From assembly GCF_007990935.1 (NCBI RefSeq), contig NZ_BJXJ01000037.1, positions 1 through 43,652 of the forward strand: a stretch of 43,652 nt of DNA, written 5' to 3'. The notes beneath the pieces were generated by a model, which had not been told where the DNA came from, searched no databases, and saw nothing but the letters and a program-made list of their open reading frames with translations. Below, one piece after another: positions 34,717 through 43,070 of the stretch. The translations under genes and the position numbers were made by a program. Source of the stretch: Vibrio sagamiensis NBRC 104589 (GTDB lineage: Bacteria > Pseudomonadota > Gammaproteobacteria > Enterobacterales > Vibrionaceae). Within the stretch, counting starts at the first letter, position 1. Every line of letters starts with the position of its first letter.

Positions 34717-36573
34717 ATGATTGAGATCAATGATATAGATATCCGCACAGTTGAGAGAGAGCTAGATGTAACGTTTGACAATACAAGAAAACAGATAATC
34801 AAAACATTCAATGACGTGCAGGCCTGCCCAGGTAGTGGTAAGACAACAATGGTGGCAGCCAAGCTTCTCATCATTGCCAAAAAATGGAAACAAGCGCACC
34901 AAGGTATATGCGTACTAACTCATACCAATGTGGCTAAGGGTGAAATAATAGACCGTCTTGAGCGTAGTGTTGATGGTCAAAAGCTACTGTCATCCCCTCA
35001 TTTTATAGGCACAATTCAAGAGTTTGTAAATAAATTCCTTGCGATACCATACCTGCGCTCAGAAGGTTATAACGTAAACCAGGTTGACGACGATATATGT
35101 TGTAATAAAGGGTGGCGCCTTCTCTCTAGAGGAACTAGAAACTTCCTAGAACGAAATCACGTATCTTCATTGCAAGATCTACAATATAAGCTCATTGACG
35201 GTGAGCTTATATTATCCGTTCCTGGGTTTAGAAGAATTTCAACATCAGCAAGCTACCAGAATTTAGAGTCTGTCAAATCTAGTTTAATCAGTGATGGGTA
35301 CTTTTATTATCATGAGATGTATGCGTTTGCTAGGAAGTACATCCTAAATAATTCATCGATTAAAGGCTCACTTCAGTCTCGTTTCCCCGTTGTATTTGTT
35401 GATGAGATGCAAGACACCCAGAGGTTCCAAGATGAATTGCTAAACGAAATATTCCAACATGAAAATGTTAGCTTCCAAAGATTTGGCGATCCTGACCAAG
35501 CTATCTATAGTAGTGGGGAAGAGGGAAATCAAACTTACAATCAAGTTACCTTAGAGAAAGTCGAAGACAGTCACCGCTTTAACCATTCTGTTGCTCTGCT
35601 GGCAAAAAATTTAAGTTACAACCGTATCAATCTGAACTCAGGTACAACTGCACCAGAACAAGTCTTACACACAATTTTTCTGGTTGACGAGAGATCGCGA
35701 CACAACGTTTTTGAGAGATTTGCAGAATTGTGTGCACAAGCAGTCCCCGCAGACTGTAAAAAACCAATTAAAACGGTTGGTTCCGTTGGTGTTAGAAAGG
35801 ATGATGGATTAACCATTTGTAACTATCTCGACTCATTTGATAAGGGGAATTCAACAAATACGTTTAAGCCAAGCAAACTTATTCATTACTTTTATGAAGG
35901 GAGTCGCCTAAAAGATGGGCATCAAGGATATCGTCTAATTCTTGATGGGATTGTCAGATGCGGTCGAATATCTAATTCTAAACAATCATTCCAAGATGGC
36001 ACTCAATCTGGATACTCTACCACATATATACGCAAATACCTGAGAGAATCGGGTTTAAACATTGACTTTAATATCATGATTAAGTCATTGATTAAAAATG
36101 AAATAACAGAGGATGCATGGAGCCAGTCAGTCACTACTTTATTCAGTTATTTGAACTTGGATGACTTGACCCAAATTCAAGAGTTTATCTATTTTGAAGG
36201 TGATACGTCCCTCGCAGGTACTGTCAACAATGTCTGCGCTAACAAGGTTTATACAGACGTTGCAGGACGAATAATCGAAAATGAAGTTGCAACAATTCAT
36301 GCAGTTAAAGGTGAAACACATGCAGCTACACTGGTCTTAGAAACAAAATTCCGTTCAAACGATTTAAAGTCATTGATTGACTATATTCTAGCCGAAAACA
36401 TTACGAAACCAACAGCCGCTACAAAAATCAAGTTCATGAAGCAGTTATATGTCGCCTTCTCAAGGCCTGAGCATTTGCTCTGTTTAGCTATGGATAAATC
36501 AGGGTTTCCTCCAGAGCATCTTGGGAAGCAGGATTATGCAGGTTGGAAAATTTGTGACCTTACAATGATGTGA
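34717..36573 (+). CDS. gajB: UvrD/PcrA-like helicase (GajB-like)
   Basis: This 618-residue superfamily 1 helicase is the likely partner of the OLD nuclease before it. Helicase motifs in order: Walker A ACPGSGKTTM, motif II VFVDEMQDTQ, motif III FGDPDQAIYS, then SHRFNHS (motif IV), ATIHAVKGETHAATLVLE (V) and KQLYVAFSRPEHLLCLA (VI). It is longer than the roughly 500 residues of the Bacillus GajB. It begins 7 bp after gajA and is surely co-transcribed. I place the start at ATG 34717; the frame opens at a TTG overlapping gajA. The pair GajA plus UvrD-like helicase defines Gabija, but class 2 OLD-helicase pairs of other names have the same layout. Confidence 0.82.
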   Translation: MIEINDIDIRTVERELDVTFDNTRKQIIKTFNDVQACPGSGKTTMVAAKLLIIAKKWKQAHQGICVLTHTNVAKGEIIDRLERSVDGQKLLSSPHFIGTIQEFVNKFLAIPYLRSEGYNVNQVDDDICCNKGWRLLSRGTRNFLERNHVSSLQDLQYKLIDGELILSVPGFRRISTSASYQNLESVKSSLISDGYFYYHEMYAFARKYILNNSSIKGSLQSRFPVVFVDEMQDTQRFQDELLNEIFQHENVSFQRFGDPDQAIYSSGEEGNQTYNQVTLEKVEDSHRFNHSVALLAKNLSYNRINLNSGTTAPEQVLHTIFLVDERSRHNVFERFAELCAQAVPADCKKPIKTVGSVGVRKDDGLTICNYLDSFDKGNSTNTFKPSKLIHYFYEGSRLKDGHQGYRLILDGIVRCGRISNSKQSFQDGTQSGYSTTYIRKYLRESGLNIDFNIMIKSLIKNEITEDAWSQSVTTLFSYLNLDDLTQIQEFIYFEGDTSLAGTVNNVCANKVYTDVAGRIIENEVATIHAVKGETHAATLVLETKFRSNDLKSLIDYILAENITKPTAATKIKFMKQLYVAFSRPEHLLCLAMDKSGFPPEHLGKQDYAGWKICDLTMM

Positions 36574-36642
36574 ATTTTTCTTTAAAAGTCGATGAGATAC
36601 TTTGTTCTTGGATTTTGGCTTACTTTTCCTAATCCTAGGCGG

Positions 36643-36670
36643 ACGAGTTAGATATTTGTAACTAACTCGT
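36643..36670 (+). terminator. Hairpin downstream of gajB
   Basis: ACGAGTTAG and CTAACTCGT form a perfect 9-bp stem with a 10-nt loop, about 70 bp past gajB. It is followed by TTGTGTCC rather than a T run. Its right arm begins the 70-bp repeat. Confidence 0.45.
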
Positions 36671-36731
36671 TTGTGTCCAGAAATGTGCCGAAGGGGCATA
36701 AAACACGAAAAATGCCCCAAAATTGGTTTAG
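36662..36731. repeat. 70-bp dispersed repeat, copy A
   Basis: This copy shares the core TGTCCAGAAATGTGC, then GAAGGGG and AAACACGAAAAATG, with 41791-41861; I judge the two about four-fifths identical by eye. Inside it GGGGCAT and ATGCCCC form a 7-bp stem. It bounds the left side of the FG-GAP/cassette segment. Confidence 0.7.
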
Positions 36732-37123
36732 TCAAAAAGTCTACATTCACATGCGAGTGGATTTTGACCAAATAGAACTAACCTGAAACCCAGAACCCAC
36801 AAAGTCCGAAAAATGGACGTCGTAGTGTTGTTAGCTCAAATGAAATCACTGATTTTTGCCTTGAAAGTCGTTCTGAAAGCGCCACAAAATTTCAAAGTAT
36901 TATGGCGATATATTACCTTAAAAAAGTGTCCAAAATATCAAATTAGGGCGTTATAGACGGTTTAAGGGTTGTTTTTGGTCGTAAACTCGCACAGTTTTCA
37001 TGTTAGTAATTTAGTAATAATGAATACCTCACTAAGTTGACCGAGTATTGATTACTATTGGTATTATTTATTGTCATTTTTTGTTAACTTACTGAGTTAA
37101 ATAATTAATTTAAAAATGGCTTT

Positions 37124-38947
37124 ATGTTTCTATCAAATAAAAAAAGATTAATAACGTTATCTGTTGCGTTGATGTTGGCTGGTTGTGGAAGTGATGATAC
37201 AAGTGCTAATTCAACTGATGATACAATTGCTAATTCAACTGATGATACTAGTGCTCATGCAAAGCCTTTAGCATTTAACCTAACTACAATCACAGCATCA
37301 AGCAGTGATAAGGCAACAACTTTTACATGGGAGACTTCTGATAACGCTACCGAATATTCACTGTGTAGAAAAGATATATCAAAGCCAAAATCATGTGATG
37401 TGCTTGAAATAACTACTACGACGAGTGCAATCGTTAATGGTATTGGTGTTATCAGACATTTAACATCGGAATATTTTGTCATTGCAAAGAATTCTTTTGG
37501 AGAAATCGCATCCAATGAAAGGTCTCTGAGGACTCAAGAGTTAACTCCTCTCATTCAACAAATATATGCCTCTAACACTGTCAAAGATGACAGTTTTGGT
37601 TTTTCCATCGCTTTGTCATCAGATGGTAATACGCTAGCTGTGGGGGCGCCTGGCGAGGATTCAAATGGTACAGGGGTGAACTCAGGGGCTCAAGCAAACA
37701 ATGATGCTAGCTACTCTGGAGCGGTTTATATCTTCCGTTACAGTGATTATAAATGGACTCAGGAAGCTTACCTTAAGGCCTCCAATGTGGGTGAAGGTGA
37801 CGCTTTTGGTGGTGCCATTTCCTTGTCATCAGATGGCAATACGTTGGCTGTAGGGGCGAGTGGTGTACACTATGAAGAGCACTATGTCTGGGACTCTGGA
37901 GCGATTTATATCTTCCGTTACAGTGATTCTGAATGGACTCAGGAAGCCGACCTAAAGGCCTTTAACAATGATGAATTTAACTATTTTGGTGGTGACATTT
38001 CCTTGTCAGCAGATGGCAATACGTTAGCTGCTGGAGCGAGTCTCGAGAATTCAGATTGTGTGGGGATCAACTGTGAAGTGGTAAGTGATATTGTTGCTGA
38101 TGGTTCTGGTGCGGTTTATCTATTTCGTTACAGTGATTCTAGATGGGCTCAGGAAGCCTACATAAAGGCTTCCAACGCGGGTGTAAATGACCGTTTTGGT
38201 GATTCCGTCGCTTTATCATCAGATGGCAATACTCTAGCTGTAGGTGCGTATGGCGAAAGTTCAGATGGTACGGGTGTAAATTCTGGAGCTCAAGAAAACG
38301 ACAATGCTCTCCAGTCTGGAGCAGTTTATCTCTTCCGTTACAATGATTCTAAATGGACTCAGGAAGCTTACTTAAAGGCCTCCAATGCTGGTGTATATGA
38401 CCATTTTGGTGATTCCGTCGCTTTATCATCTGATGGAAATACGCTAGCAGCGGGGGCACCTCGCGAGAGTTCAGATGGTTCGGGGGTCTATTCTGAGGCT
38501 CTATCAAACAACAATGCTCGCTACACTGGTGCGCTTTATATCTTTCGTTTCAGTGATTCTATATGGACTCAGGAAGCCTACCTAAAGGCATCTAATACTG
38601 ATGTCGGTCGCTATTTTGGTTCGAAAATCGCCTTATCCTCAGATGGCCAGGCATTGGCTGTGGGAGTGCCTTACGAGAATTCAGGTGGTGTGGGGGTAAA
38701 TTCTGAGGATCAAGAAAACAATGATTTTCGCGACTCTGGAGCTGCTTATCTCTTTCGTTACAGTGATTCTAAATGGACTCAGGAAGCCTACTTAAAGGCC
38801 TCTAACACTCATGAATTTAATTATTTTGGTGGTGCCGTCGCCTTATCGTCAGATGGTGAGGTATTGGCTGTGGGGGAGCCGGATTATTGGAGTGGGGATA
38901 ATTCAGATGGTCAGGGGGACGACTCTAGACCAGTTTATATTTATTAA
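37124..38947 (+). CDS. Lipoprotein with seven-fold FG-GAP-like repeats
   Basis: This 607-residue protein begins with a lipoprotein signal, ALMLAGCGSDD, so Cys about 21 is likely acylated. A flexible Asp/Thr/Asn-rich linker follows, then a fibronectin-like region (about 45-135), then seven repeats of 65-75 residues with LSSDGNTLAVGA and the conserved VYxFRYSDSxWTQEAYLKAS. Such repeats fold as one seven-bladed integrin-alpha-like beta-propeller; counting LSxDG motifs gives seven. The last copy ends in RPVYIY, which may close the propeller. It probably lies at the cell surface and may bind other cells, matrix or phage, but no ligand can be named. No good ribosome binding site is seen. A hairpin terminator follows. 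Confidence 0.8.
   Translation: MFLSNKKRLITLSVALMLAGCGSDDTSANSTDDTIANSTDDTSAHAKPLAFNLTTITASSSDKATTFTWETSDNATEYSLCRKDISKPKSCDVLEITTTTSAIVNGIGVIRHLTSEYFVIAKNSFGEIASNERSLRTQELTPLIQQIYASNTVKDDSFGFSIALSSDGNTLAVGAPGEDSNGTGVNSGAQANNDASYSGAVYIFRYSDYKWTQEAYLKASNVGEGDAFGGAISLSSDGNTLAVGASGVHYEEHYVWDSGAIYIFRYSDSEWTQEADLKAFNNDEFNYFGGDISLSADGNTLAAGASLENSDCVGINCEVVSDIVADGSGAVYLFRYSDSRWAQEAYIKASNAGVNDRFGDSVALSSDGNTLAVGAYGESSDGTGVNSGAQENDNALQSGAVYLFRYNDSKWTQEAYLKASNAGVYDHFGDSVALSSDGNTLAAGAPRESSDGSGVYSEALSNNNARYTGALYIFRFSDSIWTQEAYLKASNTDVGRYFGSKIALSSDGQALAVGVPYENSGGVGVNSEDQENNDFRDSGAAYLFRYSDSKWTQEAYLKASNTHEFNYFGGAVALSSDGEVLAVGEPDYWSGDNSDGQGDDSRPVYIY
37193..37260 (+). repeat. 24-bp in-frame tandem repeat in the lipoprotein linker
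   Basis: About 2.8 copies of a 24-nt unit encode DDTSANST, DDTIANST and DDTSAHA. Unit length is a multiple of three, so gain or loss keeps frame and changes only linker length. Confidence 0.75.
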
Positions 38948-39485
38948 ACTGAAGTTACTCCCAAATGCTATCCAGAGATTAAGTATCGAACTTAATCTCT
39001 GGATTAGGTCTTTCATTTAAGTCATCATTTATCGCAATAGCACTTCACAACAAATTGTCATACCTACACTCATTCATGATTTGCTAATTAAGCAAGCTCG
39101 ATTGCTAATAGTTGTCCAGAGGCTTCATAGAGCTGAAGTTTTACATGTGGCAATTTTTAACAAAGTGCCTCCTAGCTCGGAGCTGCCCCAAAATCGTTCA
39201 GAGCTAAAACTCTACACATTCTAGTGTGCGTGCTTTTACCGTACCAAATCTAATCCGTTGTAAGAGAGTAAGACCATACTCATTTTTGTTTGAGGCGAAA
39301 ATCGTATAGCTCCGAAGCCGCCGGAATTATACGGAAACTTTCGGCAATTTCTGAAGTTCACATTATAGGCGCTAGGCAATACGGGCATGAGATTGAAAGT
39401 GAGTATAATTAGCGTTACCATTGGTTGCATATGATTGCTGAAGAAATCCGTCTAATAAGCGTTATGTTTATAAGGAGAATCAAGA
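38948..39485. other. Intergenic region upstream of the FRG gene
   Basis: After the lipoprotein terminator about 480 bp show no convincing gene. ATACCT-ACAC-TCATTCATGATTTGCTAA near 39061 resembles 41750-41779, hinting at another shared element. GTTATGT at 39461 sits 25 bp before the FRG start, where a cassette boundary would be expected. Confidence 0.45.
38972..39002 (+). terminator. Hairpin downstream of the FG-GAP lipoprotein gene
   Basis: CCAGAGATTAAG and CTTAATCTCTGG form a perfect 12-bp stem with a 7-nt loop, 24 bp after the stop. ATTAGGTC follows, so there is no T run. Confidence 0.6.
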
Positions 39486-40586
39486 ATGAAAGGGCAGTGG
39501 ATAGGTAAGTACACTGGTGATGTAGATGGTATCGTAATGATAAATGTTGATGAAGTGGATGATCATTTTGAAGCTGTAGCTTACATCAATCCGTTTGACA
39601 AAAATATACCTTCGTCAGTTGCTTACTTCGAACCTTTTAAACTACAGGAAAAATTTAGAGTCAGGGCTTACTTAAACCCTGTTAACCCTATAAATGGCTT
39701 TGAAACTAAATGGGATAATCTGAAGGATTTGTATCCTGACTCAAGTCACTCCAATCAAGCCGAAGCCGAAATTGAATATGATGGAAAGCAGTTAAAAATA
39801 TCTTCGACTACAGATATTGGTGTTAAATTTTTTGCTCAAATTGATAGCCCTGAAAGAAAATCAGAATCAAGTATCAGTGCCGTAGAAATGAGTTGGTATC
39901 AATACAAAAATCATGTGTCGGAACTACTTGGGAAGGGATATTTGTTCAGAGGGCAGCAAAAACCGTGGCGCTTGCAGACAACCTTTCATAGATTAGGACG
40001 ATATAGAATTAGTCAATTTACTCAGGTAGATGTTAAGCAGCTACACCAACGTTTGTGTGCAATTACGTCACACTACTTTGACTTAAATGACCCACAGCAA
40101 AATGGCGCTTTTTTTAATCTTTTACAACATCATGGTTATCCAACTCCGCTATTAGATTGGAGTCATTCACCCTTTGTATCATCTTTTTTCGCTTTCAGAG
40201 ACTGGCCAAAGAACTATGTAGGCAATGAAAAAGCAAGAATATACGTTTTTAACCACGAAAAATGGAAATTAAAGTATCCCCAAATCTCAAACTTAGATCC
40301 TCCTTTTCCACATTTGTCTGTCACTGATTTTATTGCACTAGATAATCCAAGAATGATACCCCAACAGGCTCTAACCACTGTTACAAATGTTGAAAATATT
40401 GAAGCATATATTATTAGCAAGGAGCAGGAAACTGGGGAAAGGTTTATCGAGGCAATTGATATACCAGCTACAGAGCGAGAAATTGCGATGAGAGAACTTG
40501 CTTATATGGGAATAACTGCCGGCTCTATGTTTCCTGGTGTAGATGGTGTGTGCGAAGAGTTGAGAGAACGAAACTTTGGAAAATAA
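39486..40586 (+). CDS. FRG-domain protein
   Basis: This 366-residue protein has an N-terminal beta-rich region (about 1-125, MKGQWIGKYTGDVDGIVMIN) and an FRG domain (about 145-260). FRG hallmarks are GYLFRGQQKPWRLQTTFHR, then FFNLLQHHGYPTPLLDWSHS and PFVSSFFAF. FRG domains are common in mobile elements and near defence genes, but their biochemical activity is not firmly known. A strong AAGGAGA ribosome binding site precedes the ATG. An attC-like site begins directly after the stop codon, so the gene is probably an integron cassette. Confidence 0.8.
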   Translation: MKGQWIGKYTGDVDGIVMINVDEVDDHFEAVAYINPFDKNIPSSVAYFEPFKLQEKFRVRAYLNPVNPINGFETKWDNLKDLYPDSSHSNQAEAEIEYDGKQLKISSTTDIGVKFFAQIDSPERKSESSISAVEMSWYQYKNHVSELLGKGYLFRGQQKPWRLQTTFHRLGRYRISQFTQVDVKQLHQRLCAITSHYFDLNDPQQNGAFFNLLQHHGYPTPLLDWSHSPFVSSFFAFRDWPKNYVGNEKARIYVFNHEKWKLKYPQISNLDPPFPHLSVTDFIALDNPRMIPQQALTTVTNVENIEAYIISKEQETGERFIEAIDIPATEREIAMRELAYMGITAGSMFPGVDGVCEELRERNFGK

Positions 40587-40593
40587 ACATAAT

Positions 40594-40711
40594 AAGACGC
40601 TAAAGATGGACTAACAAACGTTTGGCATTTTTGTCTCGATTTAGTGTAGAGTTTTTGGTTTTCAAATTTGGTTGGGTGGTCAGTTTGTTAGCCACTTAGC
40701 TTTGCGTAAGT
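40594..40711 (+). other. attC-like integron recombination site 1
   Basis: The left arm ACGCTAAAGATGGACTAAC runs on into AAAC, and the right arm GTTTGTTAG-CCACTTAGCTTTGCGT is its imperfect inverse; CTAACAAAC/GTTTGTTAG is perfect. GGCATTTTTGTCTCGATTTA between them resembles the interior of Vibrio cassette sites. The outer core sites (AAGACGC and GCGTAAG) deviate from RYYYAAC/GTTRRRY, so the site may be decayed. Confidence 0.6.
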
Positions 40712-40726
40712 GAAATAGAGGAAATA

Positions 40727-41050
40727 ATGGGTAAAGCCGATCAAGAAATCATCGCCATTTTAAAAGATGTATTCCGGTTAAAGTTCGTGAAACCACTTGA
40801 GTCAGACCACAACCTACGGATTTGGATGATTCGCATGACTTTTACACTCTCGATATTAGGGCTTCTCGGACGCGGAGTGCTAGTTCTGGCGGGGAACGAG
40901 ATTTCTGCTGATTATTCGTCAATAATGAACACCCCAATTGCCTTTTTCTTCACTCTATTGTTCTTGCATATAAATAACGAAATTGAAGATACAAGTATCA
41001 TCATGTTTGTACTTACTTGGCTGTCATTGATGTTTTCCTTGTATGTATAG
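40727..41050 (+). CDS. Small cassette-encoded membrane protein
   Basis: This is a 107-residue protein with a charged N terminus (EIIAILKDVFRLKFVKPLES) and probably three membrane spans: around TFTLSILGLLGRGVLVLAG, IAFFFTLLFLHI and IIMFVLTWLSLMFSLYV at the C terminus. AGAGGA lies five bases from the ATG. It lies exactly between two attC-like sites, with the second starting 6 bp after its stop, so it is a single-gene integron cassette. The function is unknown; toxin, immunity or envelope roles are all possible. Confidence 0.7.
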   Translation: MGKADQEIIAILKDVFRLKFVKPLESDHNLRIWMIRMTFTLSILGLLGRGVLVLAGNEISADYSSIMNTPIAFFFTLLFLHINNEIEDTSIIMFVLTWLSLMFSLYV

Positions 41051-41055
41051 GTAGG

Positions 41056-41180
41056 ATTTAACCTAATTTGTTCAAGCATCTGCTAACAGTTGACGATCTT
41101 GGTTTTAATTGAGTTTAGTGATTACGATGGCTTTGTTTGAGTGTAGTGGTAGTTAGCTGTTTCTTAACAAGGCGTTAGGA
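41056..41180 (+). other. attC-like integron recombination site 2
   Basis: R'' is ATTTAAC and R' is GTTAGGA. The left arm TTTGTTCAAG-CATCT-GCTAAC pairs with the right arm GTTAGCTGTTTCTTAACAAG. The inner right part TTTGTTTGAGTGTAGTGGTA is like Vibrio cassette repeats. At 125 bp it has the length of a V. cholerae-type repeat. Confidence 0.75.
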
Positions 41181-41194
41181 ATCAGGAGGGTAAA

Positions 41195-41539
41195 ATGGAT
41201 GATATAACAACTGCAATGCAAAGTGTGAAAGTAGGGATTTCCCTGCTATCCGATACAATTGGTTTGGTAAAACAAACTAAAGATGTGTTGCCAGAATCTA
41301 AAGAAAAACAAGTAATATAGCAGTCATTAGAAGAAGCTACTAAGGCGACTAAATTGGCTGAAGCGCAAATTGCACAAGCTTTAGGTTATCAGCTTTGTAA
41401 ATGTACGTTTCCACCTCAAATAATGCTGTCGGTAGGGTATAGAGATTTTGAAGAAGCATTCGAATGCAAACTTTGTGGTAAGTCTTCGCAACGTCCAGAA
41501 CGTTCGGCTCACATCTCAGAGTCAGTCAATCATTGGTAG
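41195..41539 (+). pseudogene. Cassette gene interrupted by an amber codon
   Basis: This frame opens at ATG 41195, 21 bp after the attC 2 cleavage point, with AGGAGG upstream. It reads MDDITTAMQSVKVGISLLSD and reaches TAG at 41318-41320. The same frame then continues for 73 codons to 41539: QSLEEATKATKLAEAQIAQA, then LCKCTFPPQIMLSV and FECKLCGKSS. The two CxC/CxxC pairs suggest a small zinc site. Without the stop it would be a 114-residue protein. A nonsense mutation is the simplest view; suppression or a restart at TTG 41354 is possible. Confidence 0.6.
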
Positions 41540-42031
41540 GTGATTCATAACAAATAAGGATTAAGCGTTGCGTAGCCAACGTTAACCCCCGAGTGTTGAA
41601 TAAGCCCGAGCCTCTATATAAGTAAATTGTGCGATCTGCTCTGGAAGGGTGGCGGGCTTGATGCTTGTTTATAGGCGTATGCGTTCTTTGTAAGGCAGAG
41701 CTTTCGCCAAGTAATCCGTTGGATTCTGCACATCACTTTTGCTATTTGCTATACCTGAGATTATTCATGACTCGCTAATGTAAGATTTTTCTAAACTCAT
41801 TTTTGTCCAGAAATGTGCTGAAGGGGTATTAAACACGAAAAATGTCCCTAAGTGTGTTTAGAGTGCATGAAGCTATCATGAGAACTATTTGGGCAACTGA
41901 TTGTTGGACAATTTATGTTTTACAGAAAAAATCTGTATTTAGTGATGTAGGTACAGAGCTGTATAACTTAACTTATTGTGAATTAAAGTGAAAAATATGT
42001 ATCGTGTACGTCATTGAGATATTAGCAGTCT
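41540..42031. other. Intergenic region with 70-bp repeat copy B
   Basis: No gene is evident. GATTCATAACAAATAAGG just after the broken cassette gene may be the left end of a third attC, but I found no matching right arm. Repeat copy B is listed separately. Confidence 0.45.
41791..41861. repeat. 70-bp dispersed repeat, copy B
   Basis: This is the second copy of the element at 36662. The shared core is TGTCCAGAAATGTGC, GAAGGGG, AAACACGAAAAATG. In this copy the GGGGCAT/ATGCCCC stem is broken by substitutions. The two copies, in the same orientation, enclose about 5 kb. Confidence 0.7.
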
Positions 42032-42583
42032 ATGGAGTTAAATTTGAACAATAGAGTTATTTTTACAGGTGGACCTGGCTCAGGTAAGACCTCAGTTATC
42101 GAGCTGTTATGTCAGATGGGGTATCAAAGTGCACCAGAAGTTGGGCGTAAAGTTATTCAAGCCCAAGTAAAGTCGCAAGGTAGTGCATTACCTTGGCTGG
42201 ATAAAAAAGCATTCCGAGATGAAATGGTTCTTGAAGAAATCAACAATTACAGGAACTTTGGTGATACTGAGATTACGTTTTACGACCGAAGCATTGTCGA
42301 CTCTTATGGGTATAGTATGCTTGAGCACATACCTGTTTCGGAACTTCTGTTAGCTAAATGTGATGAATTAGATTACTGCCGTATAGTTTTCATCTTTCCT
42401 CCTTGGGAAGAAATCTATGAAAATGATACTGAACGGAAGCAAGATTTTAATGAAGCGGTTGCGACATATCATGAAATGGTTAGTGCTTATACAAAATTTG
42501 GCTATGACTTAATTGAAGTTCCAAAGACATCTGTTAAAGAAAGAGCGCAGTTCATCGTGAGTAAATTGCGCGCTTCCTTATAA
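42032..42583 (+). CDS. AAA_28-type P-loop ATPase/kinase-like protein
   Basis: This 183-residue single-domain NTPase has Walker A FTGGPGSGKTSV (residues 11-22) and a second motif, TFYDRSIVDSYGY, typical of the AAA_28 family, which resembles nucleotide kinases. EVGRKVI and the C-terminal YDLIEVPKTSVKERAQFI complete the pattern. It may phosphorylate a small molecule; substrates of the family are largely unknown. No strong ribosome binding site is seen. It lies in the cassette-like region, 55 bp before an inverted repeat that could be a decayed attC. Confidence 0.75.
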   Translation: MELNLNNRVIFTGGPGSGKTSVIELLCQMGYQSAPEVGRKVIQAQVKSQGSALPWLDKKAFRDEMVLEEINNYRNFGDTEITFYDRSIVDSYGYSMLEHIPVSELLLAKCDELDYCRIVFIFPPWEEIYENDTERKQDFNEAVATYHEMVSAYTKFGYDLIEVPKTSVKERAQFIVSKLRASL

Positions 42584-42637
42584 ATAACAATGACTACGAA
42601 GGTATCGAGTATGACAGCAGCTTGTTGGAAGGAAACG

Positions 42638-42692
42638 CATAACAAACATTTAAGACTCAAGATACTTTTTCTAATCGAAACTATTTGTTATG
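42638..42692. repeat. Inverted repeat, possibly a decayed attC
   Basis: CATAACAAA and TTTGTTATG are perfect inverses 37 bases apart. The context ACGCATAACAAAC resembles the interior of Vibrio cassette sites, but no outer core sites match. It lies between the ATPase gene and a recombinase remnant. Confidence 0.35.
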
Positions 42693-42748
42693 AAGTAAAG
42701 ACTCTAGCTCATTTCTCTCCAAAAACTATTTATACAAAGTTGGAGTGA

Positions 42749-43013
42749 CTAACCCTCACGCTCAGCTTTCATTCTCTTAACGACACGCACAACCGTTCGA
42801 GCCGAGACACCAATCATTTTGGCCGTTTCATTAATGCTCATGTGGTCATCGACTCTGAGCTTATAGATCTTTTCATGCAGTTCCTAGTCAGGCTTCCTTC
42901 CTTTGTATTTCCCTTCGTTCATGGCCTTCTCGATGCCTTTCTTTTGGCGGTGACGTCTATCTTCATAATCCGTTCTTGTGCAGCATTTCTTTTAATTTTG
43001 ACTCTCATTACCA
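42749..43013 (-). pseudogene. Decayed serine recombinase (resolvase) C-terminal fragment
   Basis: The minus strand reads DYEDRRHRQKKGIEKAMNEG, KYKGRKPD, an amber codon, then ELHEKIYKL and a helix-turn-helix MSINETAKMIGVSARTVVRV ending VKRMKAEREG. This is the end of a resolvase/invertase: the GIEKA-x-GKYKGRKP linker followed by a DNA-binding HTH. A frameshift separates the upstream piece RNAAQER. The catalytic N-terminal domain is absent, so it is an inactive remnant of a mobile element. Confidence 0.7.
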
Positions 43014-43070
43014 TGATATTAATTATTATCTGAAATATAATATAAATATAAAAACAAAAAGAGTTATGCT

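Larger units (their letters stand above)
36574..37123. other. Intergenic region after the Gabija-like pair
   Basis: This contains a hairpin and one copy of a 70-bp repeat (both listed) and otherwise no recognisable gene. AGGGCGTTATAG near 36945 recalls an attC end, but I found no matching left arm. Confidence 0.5.

Noticed and set aside
36775..36955. A further attC before the lipoprotein gene
   Set aside because: GGCGTTATAG looks like a right end, but no inverse left arm exists at a suitable distance.
37600..38900. CRISPR-like or non-coding tandem repeats
   Set aside because: The repeats of about 200 bp are coding, in frame, and make FG-GAP-like blades of one protein.
39368..39469. A complete attC upstream of the FRG gene
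   Set aside because: Only the right-end motif GTTATGT at 39461 is convincing; left and right arms do not pair well, so I did not list it as a site.
42842..43033. Plus-strand 63-codon frame in the recombinase region
   Set aside because: It is the opposite-strand shadow of the resolvase remnant, and the resolvase HTH reading on the minus strand is clearly protein-like.
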